Assembly: GCF_900105115.1 (NCBI RefSeq)
Contig: NZ_FNRV01000001.1
Span: 4,077,501 to 4,141,500 of the forward strand
Reading direction: 5' to 3'
DNA: 64,000 nucleotides
DNA from: Pseudomonas mohnii
Lineage (GTDB): Bacteria > Pseudomonadota > Gammaproteobacteria > Pseudomonadales > Pseudomonadaceae
Shown: positions 29,317 through 37,277 of the stretch, one piece after another
How positions within the stretch are numbered: position 1 is the stretch's first letter
How the letters are laid out: each line of letters opens with the position of its first letter
The notes under the pieces: generated by a model
Told to the model about the DNA's origin: nothing
What the model saw: only the letters and a program-made list of their open reading frames with translations
Database searches by the model: none
Program-made: the position numbers and the translations under genes

Positions 29317-30687
29317 ATGACCACCCCACGTGAAACCCGCGACTACCAGGCCGCCGACGCCGCGCACCACATCCACGCATTTGTCGATCAAAAGGCACTC
29401 AACGAGGAAGGGCCCCGGGTGATGGTCCGTGGCGAGCGCCTGCACCTGTGGGACAACGACGGTCGGCGTTATCTCGACGGCATGTCCGGGCTGTGGTGCA
29501 CCAACCTCGGCTACGGGCGCAAGGACCTGGCGTTGGCGGCGAGCCAGCAGTTGGAACAGTTGCCGTACTACAACATGTTTTTCCACACCACTCACCCGCA
29601 GGTGATCGAGCTTTCCGAGCTGTTGTTCAGCCTGTTGCCGGGTCACTACAGCCACGCGATCTACACCAACTCCGGCTCTGAAGCCAACGAAGTGTTGATC
29701 CGCACGGTGCGGCGTTATTGGCAGGTGCTCGGCAAGCCCGAGAAGAAAATCATGATCGGCCGCTGGAACGGCTACCACGGTTCGACCCTGGCCGCGACGG
29801 CGCTCGGGGGCATGAAGTTCATGCACGAAATGGGCGGCATGATCCCCGACATCGAGCACATCGACGAGCCGTACTTCTTCGCCCACGAAGGTAACCTGAC
29901 GCCGGCCGAATTCGGTCTGCGCGCGGCGCAGCAACTGGAAGCGAAGATTCTCGAACTCGGCGCGGACAAGGTCGCCGGCTTCATCGCCGAGCCGTTCCAG
30001 GGCGCGGGCGGCATGATCTTCCCGCCGGAAAGCTACTGGCCGGAAATCCAGCGCATCTGCCGCAAGTACGACGTGCTGTTGTGCGCCGACGAAGTGATCG
30101 GCGGCTTCGGTCGTACTGGCGAATGGTTCGCCCACGAGTACTTCGGTTTCGAGCCGGACACCCTGTCCATCGCCAAGGGCCTGACCTCGGGCTACATCCC
30201 GATGGGAGGCCTGGTGCTGTCGAAAAAAATGGCCCGGGTGCTGGTGGAGCAGGGCGGGGTGTTCGCCCACGGCCTGACCTATTCCGGGCACCCGGTGGCG
30301 GCGGCGGTGGCGATTGCCAACCTCAAGGCATTGCGCGATGAAGGGGTGGTGACGCGGGTCAAGGATGACATCGGTCCGTACCTGCAACAGTGCCTGCGCG
30401 AGGTGTTCGGCAATCACCCGCTGGTGGGCGATATCCAGGGCACGGGCATGGTGGCGGCACTGCAACTGGCCGAAGACAAGACCAGCCGCAAACGCTTTGC
30501 CAACGAGAACGACATCGCCTGGCGCTGCCGCACGATTGGCTTTGAAGAAGGGGTGATCATTCGTTCGACGCTGGGGCGGATGATCATGGCGCCAGCGTTG
30601 ATTGCCAGCCGTGAAGAGATCGATGAGCTGGTGGGCAAGACCCTGAAAGCGGTCGATCGTACGGCGCAGGAATACGGCCGGCTCTGA
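29317..30687 (+). CDS. Class III omega-aminotransferase (SpuC-like)
   Basis: PLP-dependent aminotransferase of 456 residues related to putrescine/omega-amino acid:pyruvate aminotransferases. PLP Lys287 in SIAKGLTSGYIPMGG; other motifs are TNSGSEANEVLIR, GRWNGYHGSTLAA and LCADEVIGGFGRTGEW. GGAG is well placed before the ATG. It forms an operon with the upstream aldehyde dehydrogenase: deamination of a primary amine to an aldehyde, then oxidation to the acid. The substrate could be a diamine, beta-alanine, taurine-like or another omega-amine; the sequence alone does not decide. Confidence 0.9.
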   Translation: MTTPRETRDYQAADAAHHIHAFVDQKALNEEGPRVMVRGERLHLWDNDGRRYLDGMSGLWCTNLGYGRKDLALAASQQLEQLPYYNMFFHTTHPQVIELSELLFSLLPGHYSHAIYTNSGSEANEVLIRTVRRYWQVLGKPEKKIMIGRWNGYHGSTLAATALGGMKFMHEMGGMIPDIEHIDEPYFFAHEGNLTPAEFGLRAAQQLEAKILELGADKVAGFIAEPFQGAGGMIFPPESYWPEIQRICRKYDVLLCADEVIGGFGRTGEWFAHEYFGFEPDTLSIAKGLTSGYIPMGGLVLSKKMARVLVEQGGVFAHGLTYSGHPVAAAVAIANLKALRDEGVVTRVKDDIGPYLQQCLREVFGNHPLVGDIQGTGMVAALQLAEDKTSRKRFANENDIAWRCRTIGFEEGVIIRSTLGRMIMAPALIASREEIDELVGKTLKAVDRTAQEYGRL

Positions 30688-30712
30688 CACCGCCTGAAGG
30701 TCCTGCGGACCT

Positions 30713-30804
30713 TATCGCGGGCAAGCCACGCTCCCACAGGTTATGTGTCGTGCTTAAACGTGCGACCGACACATGACCTGTGGGAGCGGGCTTGCCCGCG
30801 ATTG
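30713..30804. repeat. REPIN
   Basis: Left half ATCGCGGGCAAGCCACGCTC and right half TGGGAGCGGGCTTGCCCGCG, inverted, after the aminotransferase gene. The left half carries the CACGCT variant, the right half the canonical one. Inner flanks GTGTCG...CGACAC extend the pairing. Confidence 0.85.
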
Positions 30805-30882
30805 CTTTTGCCCATTCAACACCCCTTTCATTTTTGCACCCACCCCGTGCACCCCCTCCAACGCTGCCCTTTTTCCGCGCAC

Positions 30883-30954
30883 GCTACCCAGTTTTTTCAT
30901 CATTCCCATCGACATATTTCCTCATTTTCCTGAGCCCTGCCTTGGGCCAACATC
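30883..30954 (+). promoter_or_regulatory. 72-nt regulatory block, copy 2
   Basis: Begins with the same 19 bases GCTACCCAGTTTTTTCATC and ends GGGCCAACATC, the same length as copy 1. It lies 126 nt before the substrate-binding protein gene of the ABC transporter. Differences cluster in positions 20-28 and 50-58, the pattern expected when two protein-contact segments are conserved around freer spacers. Confidence 0.7.
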
Positions 30955-31079
30955 GACTTCGCCAGTCAGCCCATGCTGCCCAACCAAAGGTCCGTCAGAG
31001 ATCGCCGGTGGCAGCTGATGTTCAGGGCCGCTGGCCGTACTGCCCATCAAAACTAAATCAACAGCTTTGGGAGTGCCCT

Positions 31080-32066
31080 ATGATCAAGTCCTTGCTTACC
31101 CGCGTTACTTATCCACTGGCGGTCACCGCCATCGCCGCGACGGTCGCCACCAGCGCCCAGGCCGGCACCCTGTCCATCGGTCACACCACCTGGGTCGGTT
31201 ACGGCACCCTCTACCTGGCCCAGGACCTGGGCTACTTCAAGGAAAACGGTTTGACCGTGGAACTGCCCGTCGTCGAAGAGGCTTCGATGTACATGGCTGC
31301 GCAAGCGTCGGGCGAGTTGTCGGGCTCGGCTTCGACCATCGACGAAGTGCTGAAATACCGTCCGCAATTCTGCTTCAAGGCGGTGGCCGCGCTGGATGAC
31401 AGCCATGGTGGCGACGGCGTGCTGGTGGGCAAGGACGTCAAGAGCCTGCAGGAGCTCAAGGGCAAGTCCGTGGCGGTCAATGAAGGCTCGACCTCGCAGT
31501 TCTGGTTGTCTTACCTGCTGAAAAAACATGGCATGACCATGAGCGACATCACTGTGCAGAACATGACGGCTGACGACGCCGCCACCGCCTTCATCGCCGG
31601 TCGCGTGCCCGCCGCCGTGACCTGGGAACCGCACCTGTCGATGGTCCGCGACAAGCAACAGGGCAAGGTGCTGATCGACAGCAGCAGCACGCCGGGCGTG
31701 ATCGTCGACGTGGTGGCACTCAACTGCACCGTCATCGAAAAACAACCGGAAGACGTCAAGGCCCTGGTGGCCGGTCTGTACAAAGCGGTGCAGTACACCA
31801 AGGACCACCCGGAGCAGGCCTACACCATCATGGCCAAGGGCGTCGGCGGCTACCTCGCCGATCCGAAGGAGCTGGCGGCGGCCGCAAAAGGCGTGCGCTT
31901 CTACGATCAGGCCATGAGCGAAAAACTGCTCGGCTCGCCGGGCAAGCCGGGTGACAGCGAACCGCTGATCAAGCTGGCCAACGAGACCGCCAGCGAGTTG
32001 CAGGGCAAGCCTTACAACGTCAGCAATGACGACCTGATCGACAACCGTTTCGTCAGTCCGCTCTAG
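31080..32066 (+). CDS. NitT/TauT-type ABC substrate-binding protein
   Basis: Periplasmic binding protein of 328 residues with a signal peptide (TYPLAVTAIAATVATSAQAG, cleavage near residue 28) and an NMT1/SsuA-like fold: LSIGHTTWVGYGTLYLAQDL, GYFKENGLTVEL, SASTIDEVLKYRP, VAVNEGSTSQFWLSYLLKK. Relatives bind sulfonates, nitrate, pyrimidines or other small solutes. ATG at 31080 with GGGAG upstream. First gene of a three-gene transporter operon behind regulatory block copy 2, so its ligand is probably the substrate of the aminotransferase pathway. Confidence 0.92.
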   Translation: MIKSLLTRVTYPLAVTAIAATVATSAQAGTLSIGHTTWVGYGTLYLAQDLGYFKENGLTVELPVVEEASMYMAAQASGELSGSASTIDEVLKYRPQFCFKAVAALDDSHGGDGVLVGKDVKSLQELKGKSVAVNEGSTSQFWLSYLLKKHGMTMSDITVQNMTADDAATAFIAGRVPAAVTWEPHLSMVRDKQQGKVLIDSSSTPGVIVDVVALNCTVIEKQPEDVKALVAGLYKAVQYTKDHPEQAYTIMAKGVGGYLADPKELAAAAKGVRFYDQAMSEKLLGSPGKPGDSEPLIKLANETASELQGKPYNVSNDDLIDNRFVSPL

Positions 32067-32075
32067 GAGGTCTGC

Positions 32076-32879
32076 ATGTTCAAGCGCAATTCATGGCTGA
32101 GCCGCTGCATCACGCCCAAGACCGGCCTGCCGGTGTCGGTGATCTGGAGTGCGAGCGGCCTGGCCTGGGTCTTGTTGGTCGGCCTCTGGGCCGGCTTGTC
32201 CTACGGCGGCGTGGTGCCGGGCATGTTCCTGCCGACACCGGGCGCCGTGGTCGAGGCCGCCGTGCGCCTGGGTCGCGACGGCACGCTCGGCCAGCATGTC
32301 TGGGCCAGCGTCGAAGTGGTGATGGTCGGTTTTATTGTCTCGTCCCTGGTCGCCGTGCCGCTGGGGTTGCTGATGGGCAGCTTTCGCATCGTCCAGGCGT
32401 TTCTCGAGCCGATGGTCAACTTCATCCGCTACCTGCCGGTCACGTCCTTCGTGCCGCTGTTCATTCTGTGGATCGGCATCGGTCTGGAGCAGCGGGTGTC
32501 GGTGATTATCTTCGGCGTGTTCTTCCAGCAACTGGTGATGATCGCGGATGTGTCCAAGGGCATCTCCAAGGACTTGATCAACGCCTCCTACACCCTTGGC
32601 TCTAACCGTCGTGACGCCGTGCTGCACGTAATTGCCCCGGCGTCCTTGCCGGGCGTGCTCGACACCCTGCGCGTGACCATGGGCTGGGCCTGGACTTACC
32701 TGGTCGTCGCTGAACTGGTCGCGGCCTCCAGTGGCCTGGGTTACCTGAGCCTCAAAGCCATGCGCGGCTTTCAAGTGGATGTGATTTTCCTGGCCATCGC
32801 GATCATCGGCCTGCTGGGCCTCGCGACCGATCAACTGTTCCGCTTCCTACGTCTGAGGATCACCGCATGGGCTCAGTAA
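32076..32879 (+). CDS. ABC transporter permease
   Basis: Inner-membrane BPD-type permease of 267 residues with about six helices and the EAA loop (SKGISKDLINASYTLGSNRR). It belongs to the SsuC/TauC-like group. Its Shine-Dalgarno AGGAGG overlaps the stop region of the binding-protein gene 9 nt upstream, and its own stop lies inside the following ATPase gene, so the three genes are translationally linked. Confidence 0.93.
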   Translation: MFKRNSWLSRCITPKTGLPVSVIWSASGLAWVLLVGLWAGLSYGGVVPGMFLPTPGAVVEAAVRLGRDGTLGQHVWASVEVVMVGFIVSSLVAVPLGLLMGSFRIVQAFLEPMVNFIRYLPVTSFVPLFILWIGIGLEQRVSVIIFGVFFQQLVMIADVSKGISKDLINASYTLGSNRRDAVLHVIAPASLPGVLDTLRVTMGWAWTYLVVAELVAASSGLGYLSLKAMRGFQVDVIFLAIAIIGLLGLATDQLFRFLRLRITAWAQ

Positions 32880-33703
32880 CCGCTGCCAATCATCGATTCG
32901 CCACCCCCCAGGCCACTGCGGTGCAGGCCGCGCCACGACTGCAAGTGGACAAGGTCAGCCTGCGTTACAAGAAACCCGATGGCGGCACGTTTACCGCGCT
33001 GGAAGAGGTGTCGTTCGACGTGCCGGATCAGCAATTCGCCGTGCTGGTCGGCCCTTCGGGGTGCGGTAAGTCGAGCCTGCTGTACCTCACGGCCGGCCTG
33101 AACGAGCCCACTTCGGGCGAGATTTATGTGGGGGGCCAGCAAGTGCAGGGGCCCGGTGCGGATCGCGGCATGGTGTTCCAGAGCTACACGCTGTTCCCGT
33201 GGCTGACCGTGCGCCAGAACGTCGAGTTCGGACTCAAGCGGCGTGGCATGCCGGCGGCGCAACGCAAGGACATTGTCGACTACTACGTCAACGAAGTCGG
33301 CCTGAGCAACTTCGCCGACAACTACGCCAAGCAGTTGTCCGGCGGCATGATGCAGCGTGTGGCGATCGCTCGCGCGCTGGCCAACGACCCGCAGATTCTG
33401 CTGATGGACGAGCCCTTCGGTGCCCTCGACAGCCAGACGCGCCTGCAAATGCAGCAGCTGCTGTTGCGGGTCTGGGGCCACAGCAAGAAAACCGTGTTGT
33501 TCGTCACCCATGACATCGACGAAGCGATTCTGCTGGGTGACCGGGTCTATGTGATGGGCGCACGTCCCGGGCGGATCAAGCAGATTCTCGACGTGCCGAT
33601 CGAGCGCCCGCGCACGCTGGACATGGTCATGGAGCACTCGTTCATTGACATGAAACGCAAGATTTTCGGCTTGCTGCATGACGACCTGGAAGAGGTGCAT
33701 TGA
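32867..33703 (+). CDS. ABC transporter ATP-binding protein
   Basis: ATPase of the NitT/TauT importer, 278 residues. Walker A VGPSGCGKSS, signature LSGGMMQRVAIARAL, Walker B LLMDEPFGALD and H-loop FVTHDIDEA. The ATG at 32867 overlaps the permease gene by 13 nt. It completes the importer; no further gene follows before a REP hairpin. Confidence 0.95.
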   Translation: MGSVTAANHRFATPQATAVQAAPRLQVDKVSLRYKKPDGGTFTALEEVSFDVPDQQFAVLVGPSGCGKSSLLYLTAGLNEPTSGEIYVGGQQVQGPGADRGMVFQSYTLFPWLTVRQNVEFGLKRRGMPAAQRKDIVDYYVNEVGLSNFADNYAKQLSGGMMQRVAIARALANDPQILLMDEPFGALDSQTRLQMQQLLLRVWGHSKKTVLFVTHDIDEAILLGDRVYVMGARPGRIKQILDVPIERPRTLDMVMEHSFIDMKRKIFGLLHDDLEEVH

Positions 33704-33714
33704 TGCACGTTCTT

Positions 33715-33740
33715 TGTGGGAGCGAGCTGGCTCCCACAGG
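33715..33740. repeat. Single REP hairpin
   Basis: TGTGGGAGCGAGCTGGCTCC continuing to CACAGG: a 9-bp stem TGTGGGAGC / GCTCCCACA 12 nt after the ATPase stop, a likely transcript end for the transporter operon. Confidence 0.75.
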
Positions 33741-33765
33741 GGCGGTGTTGGCCTGGAGTCTGGCG

Positions 33766-34845
33766 CTAAGGCGCCGCCGGCAGCAGGAACCGGGCGATCA
33801 CCGGCAAGTGATCGGAGATGCGTAATGTATCGTCCTGTCGCACCCTCGCTTCGACCCGTTTGATGCGCGGGCTGTAAAACAGGAAGTCGACAGTCCGGTC
33901 CGGGCCGCTGACGTTCGTATCGTTCGGGTAGTGCGTCAGCCAGCGCGCGCGGTCGATGCCACTGGCTTCGTTGTTGGTGGGGATCATCGGGTATTTGTCC
34001 CACAGCACATGCAAGGCGCTGTCGGAGGAATAGGGCGTGCGTTGCTCGCTGGGCAGGCGCTGGTATTGACCCAGGGGCAGGAGGTTGAAGTCGCCGCCGA
34101 TCAACCACGGCGTGCCACGGCTTTCGAATTTGTCGAGGACCTTGGCCTCGGCCGAGACTTGCGCTTGCAGGGTTTCGTCGGGTTGGGTCGCACGGTCCAG
34201 ATGGGTGTTGAGGACCGCCATCTGGCCGCCGTCGCTCAACGGCAGGTAGGTCAGCAACAAGGCGTTTTTCGGCTTGAACTGACGGCTGATCAGGTTGACC
34301 TCCGACACGGGCAGTTGCAGGCGCTCGGCGTGTTCGAGCTCGTAGCGGCTCAAGGTCGCCAGTTGCCGGCCAACGCTGCCGAAAATGTGCGGATCAGGGA
34401 TGAAGTCGGCTTTCCAGTCGAACGCGTGGGCACTGCATGGATAAAGGTCGGCGACCCGCTCCTGCAAGAGCTTGAGCTGATTCTGGTAGTCGCTGGCCTT
34501 GGCGCCGTCATCGAGTTCCTGCAACAGCACGATGTCCGGTTGCTCGTCACGAATCACCCGCGCCACCTCATCGAGGCTGAAGGCCATGTCGTCGGCGGTG
34601 GGGGCTTCATCGGTGCCGGCCGCCAGGTCATTCCAGAACACGTAGCGCTTGCCCGCCAGGTACTGGACGTTCCAGGTCATCACCTTCAACGCCTGGCCAG
34701 GCGCCAGGGTCGGGGCCTGAGTACTGCAACTGACCGGCAGCACCTCCCTGGCGTCAGGACGCCAGGTCAGGCTGTAGACCATCGCGCCTGCCAGGGCGAT
34801 CACAATCAACAATCCCAGCAGGGTGTAGCGCAATGGTCGGATCAT
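33766..34845 (-). CDS. Membrane-anchored endonuclease/exonuclease/phosphatase family protein
   Basis: Protein of 359 residues with one N-terminal membrane segment (YTLLGLLIVIALAGAMVYSL) and an EEP (DNase I-like) domain: KVMTWNVQYLAG, LLQELDDGA, IGGDFNLLP and SDHLPVIARF contain the metal-binding Asn, Glu, Asp and His. Members hydrolyse phosphodiesters in nucleic acids, sphingomyelin or inositol phosphates. Anchoring suggests a periplasmic or membrane-associated substrate; which one is unknown. Start ATG 34845. Confidence 0.87.
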   Translation of the reverse strand: MIRPLRYTLLGLLIVIALAGAMVYSLTWRPDAREVLPVSCSTQAPTLAPGQALKVMTWNVQYLAGKRYVFWNDLAAGTDEAPTADDMAFSLDEVARVIRDEQPDIVLLQELDDGAKASDYQNQLKLLQERVADLYPCSAHAFDWKADFIPDPHIFGSVGRQLATLSRYELEHAERLQLPVSEVNLISRQFKPKNALLLTYLPLSDGGQMAVLNTHLDRATQPDETLQAQVSAEAKVLDKFESRGTPWLIGGDFNLLPLGQYQRLPSEQRTPYSSDSALHVLWDKYPMIPTNNEASGIDRARWLTHYPNDTNVSGPDRTVDFLFYSPRIKRVEARVRQDDTLRISDHLPVIARFLLPAAP

Positions 34846-34922
34846 GGCTCGGCTTATTATCTTATTATTGTGTTACGAGGATAGACCCCGAGCATACCCG
34901 ACTGACAAGCCATCGCCCACGG

Positions 34923-35597
34923 TCAGCGTGGTCCATCGATTTTTTCCGGCGTATCGCCGATCAGCATGAACAGGCGGAACAGCACCACGCTGGTGAACAG
35001 TTGCAGGAAGCTGTGGGCACTGTCGATCAACAGCGAGATCATCGGGTTCTGCGGGTCGGGATACACCGCCAGCGTCGCGCCCTTGAGCACCCACAACGGC
35101 CCCATCACGCACAGAATGCACACCAGGATGCGCATGAAATGCCCGCGGGTCAGGCGCAGGCTTTCCTTCATCGCCGCCAGCGGGGCCAGGCCACGCAGCA
35201 CCAGCAGGTATTCGCCGAAAGCCAGGGTCACCATCAGCCAGATGCCCGGCAGGAAATACAGCGACAGGCCGAGCAGTATCAGCACGGTATTGAGGGCCGT
35301 CAGCAAGGCAAAGCGCGGCCACAGGTAGGCGGACCTTGTCAGCAGATCGCGGTTACGGGGCGATTCCCCACGGCTGCGGGCATCGAGAAACAGAATCAGC
35401 GCGGCGGTGTACAGCGGATAGATCAGCAAACCGACGATCACGCTGATGCCTGGAAAACTGTCGGGCTCGGTCGAATGGTCGACCACTTGTTGCAGCAGGG
35501 CCTCGATGATCACCAGCGGCAGGCACAGTTGCACAATCTGGCCCAGATTGCGTTTGAAGAAGTACAGGGAGTCACGCAGTACGTCGAACGGATTCAT
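34923..35597 (-). CDS. YciC family (UPF0259) inner-membrane protein
   Basis: Polytopic membrane protein of 224 residues with about five or six helices, starting MNPFDVLRDSLYFFKRNLGQ. The RDSL...F(K)RN N-terminus is the YciC/UPF0259 signature. The function is unknown. The ATG at 35597 is preferred to an in-frame ATG at 35684 that would add a polar stretch absent from relatives. It diverges from the DUF2076 gene, and the spacer has a perfect 17-bp palindrome. Confidence 0.82.
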   Translation of the reverse strand: MNPFDVLRDSLYFFKRNLGQIVQLCLPLVIIEALLQQVVDHSTEPDSFPGISVIVGLLIYPLYTAALILFLDARSRGESPRNRDLLTRSAYLWPRFALLTALNTVLILLGLSLYFLPGIWLMVTLAFGEYLLVLRGLAPLAAMKESLRLTRGHFMRILVCILCVMGPLWVLKGATLAVYPDPQNPMISLLIDSAHSFLQLFTSVVLFRLFMLIGDTPEKIDGPR

Positions 35598-35684
35598 CAG
35601 TCGGTATCGCAGGTTGAAAGCAGTGGTCCACTTTAACCGATGATGTGCACAAGGGCACAAACGTAAACGTTCGGTAAAGGTCAT

Positions 35685-35701
35685 TGAAACAACTTGTTTC
35701 A
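35685..35701. promoter_or_regulatory. Perfect 17-bp palindrome, possible TetR-family operator
   Basis: TGAAACAACTTGTTTCA: two 8-bp arms around a central C in the YciC/DUF2076 spacer. The arms resemble the GAAAC...GTTTC element bound by PsrA in Pseudomonas, but the 5-nt centre is longer than the 2-4 nt I recall for PsrA sites. Confidence 0.5.
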
Positions 35702-35775
35702 GCCTCCATTAAGGTCAGGCACCTTATCCTCGGTGGATACAGGCAACGATTTTCCCGGCAATCTAAGAGGTCGCC

Positions 35776-36561
35776 ATGAACAGCGAAGAACAAACCCTGA
35801 TCGATGGACTGTTTTCCCGGCTGCAACAGGCCGAAACGAACTCAGCCCCGCGCGACGCCCAGGCCGAGGCGCGGATCAAGGAACACCTGACTCGCCAGCC
35901 CGCAGCGGGTTATTTCATGACCCAGGCGATTCTGGTGCAAGAGGCGGCGATCAAGAGCCTCGACGAGCAGAACAAGCAACTGACGGCACAAATCCAGCAA
36001 TTGCAGGCCGAACTGCAGCAGGCCAAGGCGCAGACAGCAGCGCCGGCCCCGAGCAGTGGCGGCTTTCTGTCGAGCATCTTTGGTGGCAGCGCCCGCGACC
36101 CGCAGCCGGCGCCCAGCCAAAGCGCACCGGTATCGAGTGGTGGCGGCTGGCGTGAGCCAGGGCGGTCGTCGTTCGGTGGCCAACCGCCGCAGCAAAACTA
36201 CGGTGCTCCGCAGCAGGGCTTTGCACAGCAGGGCTATGCGCCGCAGCAGCAGGCTCCGGCAGCGGCCGGCAGCAGTTTCCTCGGTGGCGCGCTGAAAACC
36301 GCCGCGGGCGTCGCGGGTGGCGTAATGCTGGCGCAAGGCATCAGCAGCCTGTTCCATAACAATCAGCAACCGCAGGAAATCGTCGAAGTCATCAAGGAAG
36401 AGCCGGCCCAGGTCAGCGACCAGAGCAACAATGGCTGGGGCGATGACCAGCGTATGGCGGGCAACGATTCCTACAGCAACGACCAGGGCGGCTTTACTGA
36501 CGCCGACTACAACGATGACAGCTCATCGTTCTTCGGCGGTGACGACGACTCTTTCGTCTGA
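35776..36561 (+). CDS. DUF2076 family protein
   Basis: 261 residues. The N-terminal conserved part (MNSEEQTLIDGLFSRLQQAE, then YFMTQAILVQEAAIKSLDEQ) leads into a coiled coil (about 60-90), a Gln/Pro/Gly-rich low-complexity middle, a short hydrophobic glycine-rich segment (LGGALKTAAGVAGGVMLAQG) and an acidic Asp/Asn/Ser tail. DUF2076 proteins are considered periplasmic ligand-binding sensors in some annotations, but no function is established. There is no obvious signal peptide. Confidence 0.88.
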   Translation: MNSEEQTLIDGLFSRLQQAETNSAPRDAQAEARIKEHLTRQPAAGYFMTQAILVQEAAIKSLDEQNKQLTAQIQQLQAELQQAKAQTAAPAPSSGGFLSSIFGGSARDPQPAPSQSAPVSSGGGWREPGRSSFGGQPPQQNYGAPQQGFAQQGYAPQQQAPAAAGSSFLGGALKTAAGVAGGVMLAQGISSLFHNNQQPQEIVEVIKEEPAQVSDQSNNGWGDDQRMAGNDSYSNDQGGFTDADYNDDSSSFFGGDDDSFV

Positions 36562-36578
36562 CCCTTCTGTTGCACCTG

Positions 36579-36606
36579 ACCTGTGGCGAGCTCGCTCGCC
36601 ACAGGT
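36579..36606. terminator. REP-type palindromic hairpin after the DUF2076 gene
   Basis: Near-perfect palindrome ACCTGTGGCGAGC / GCTCGCCACAGGT, 18 nt after the stop. It lacks a T-tract, so it may stabilise the 3' end rather than terminate alone. Confidence 0.6.
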
Positions 36607-36775
36607 GTCATTCCAAAGGTGTCACTCCCCAACGTTGCCCATTCCACAGGTGCCATTCGTCCGAGGCGTCCGGATGCCTCGGGCCGATTATTCGCGGAAT
36701 ACGCCTTCAGGCTGGCATACTGGGCGCCTTTTCGGGCCTGGTGCCTGATCCTGCCTGCGCCCAAGGGGATGTGCG

Positions 36776-37255
36776 GTGAAAAAAATCGCAGTGTTCGCCG
36801 ATGTCCAGAACCTCTACTACACCGTGCGTCAGGCTTACGGTTGCCACTTCAATTACGCCGCGCTGTGGGCTGAAATCAGCAAGCAGGGGCAGATTGTCGA
36901 GGCCTACGCCTACGCCATCGATCGCGGCGACAGCAAACAGCAGCAGTTCCAGCAGATCCTGCGCAACCTCGGGTTCACCGTGAAGCTCAAGCCCTTCATC
37001 CAGCGCAGCGACGGCTCGGCCAAGGGCGACTGGGACGTGGGCATCACCCTCGACATCATGGACGCCGCCGACCATGTCGACGAAGTGGTGCTGGCCTCCG
37101 GCGACGGTGATTTCGACATGCTGCTCGAGCGCATCATCAGCAAGCACGGCGTGCAAGCGGTGGCCTACGGCGTGCCGGGCCTGACCGCCAATTCGCTGAT
37201 CCGCGCGGCCAGCCGCTACGTGCCGATCGAAGGCGCGCTGCTGCTCAAGAATTGA
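36776..37255 (+). CDS. NYN domain (LabA/DUF88-like) putative RNase
   Basis: PIN-like NYN protein of 159 residues starting at a GTG (36776): KIAVFADVQNLYYTVRQAYG. The conserved acidic residues needed for metal-dependent RNase activity are seen in FADVQN, GDWDVGITLDIMDAAD and LASGDGDFDMLLE. It is followed 22 nt later by a 3'-5' exonuclease gene on the same strand, making a two-gene nucleic-acid degradation unit. Substrate unknown. Confidence 0.9.
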   Translation: MKKIAVFADVQNLYYTVRQAYGCHFNYAALWAEISKQGQIVEAYAYAIDRGDSKQQQFQQILRNLGFTVKLKPFIQRSDGSAKGDWDVGITLDIMDAADHVDEVVLASGDGDFDMLLERIISKHGVQAVAYGVPGLTANSLIRAASRYVPIEGALLLKN

Positions 37256-37277
37256 TTTTTACGGAGTTGAAACAGGT

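Noticed and set aside
29245..30690. Minus-strand frame of 481 codons opposite the aminotransferase
   Set aside because: Shadow of a well-supported gene with PLP-site motifs; no ribosome site and low-complexity His/Arg/Val composition.
36600..36660. Three GGTGTCATTCC-like direct repeats after the DUF2076 gene
   Set aside because: Short, imperfect and irregularly spaced; no array or mobile element could be supported.
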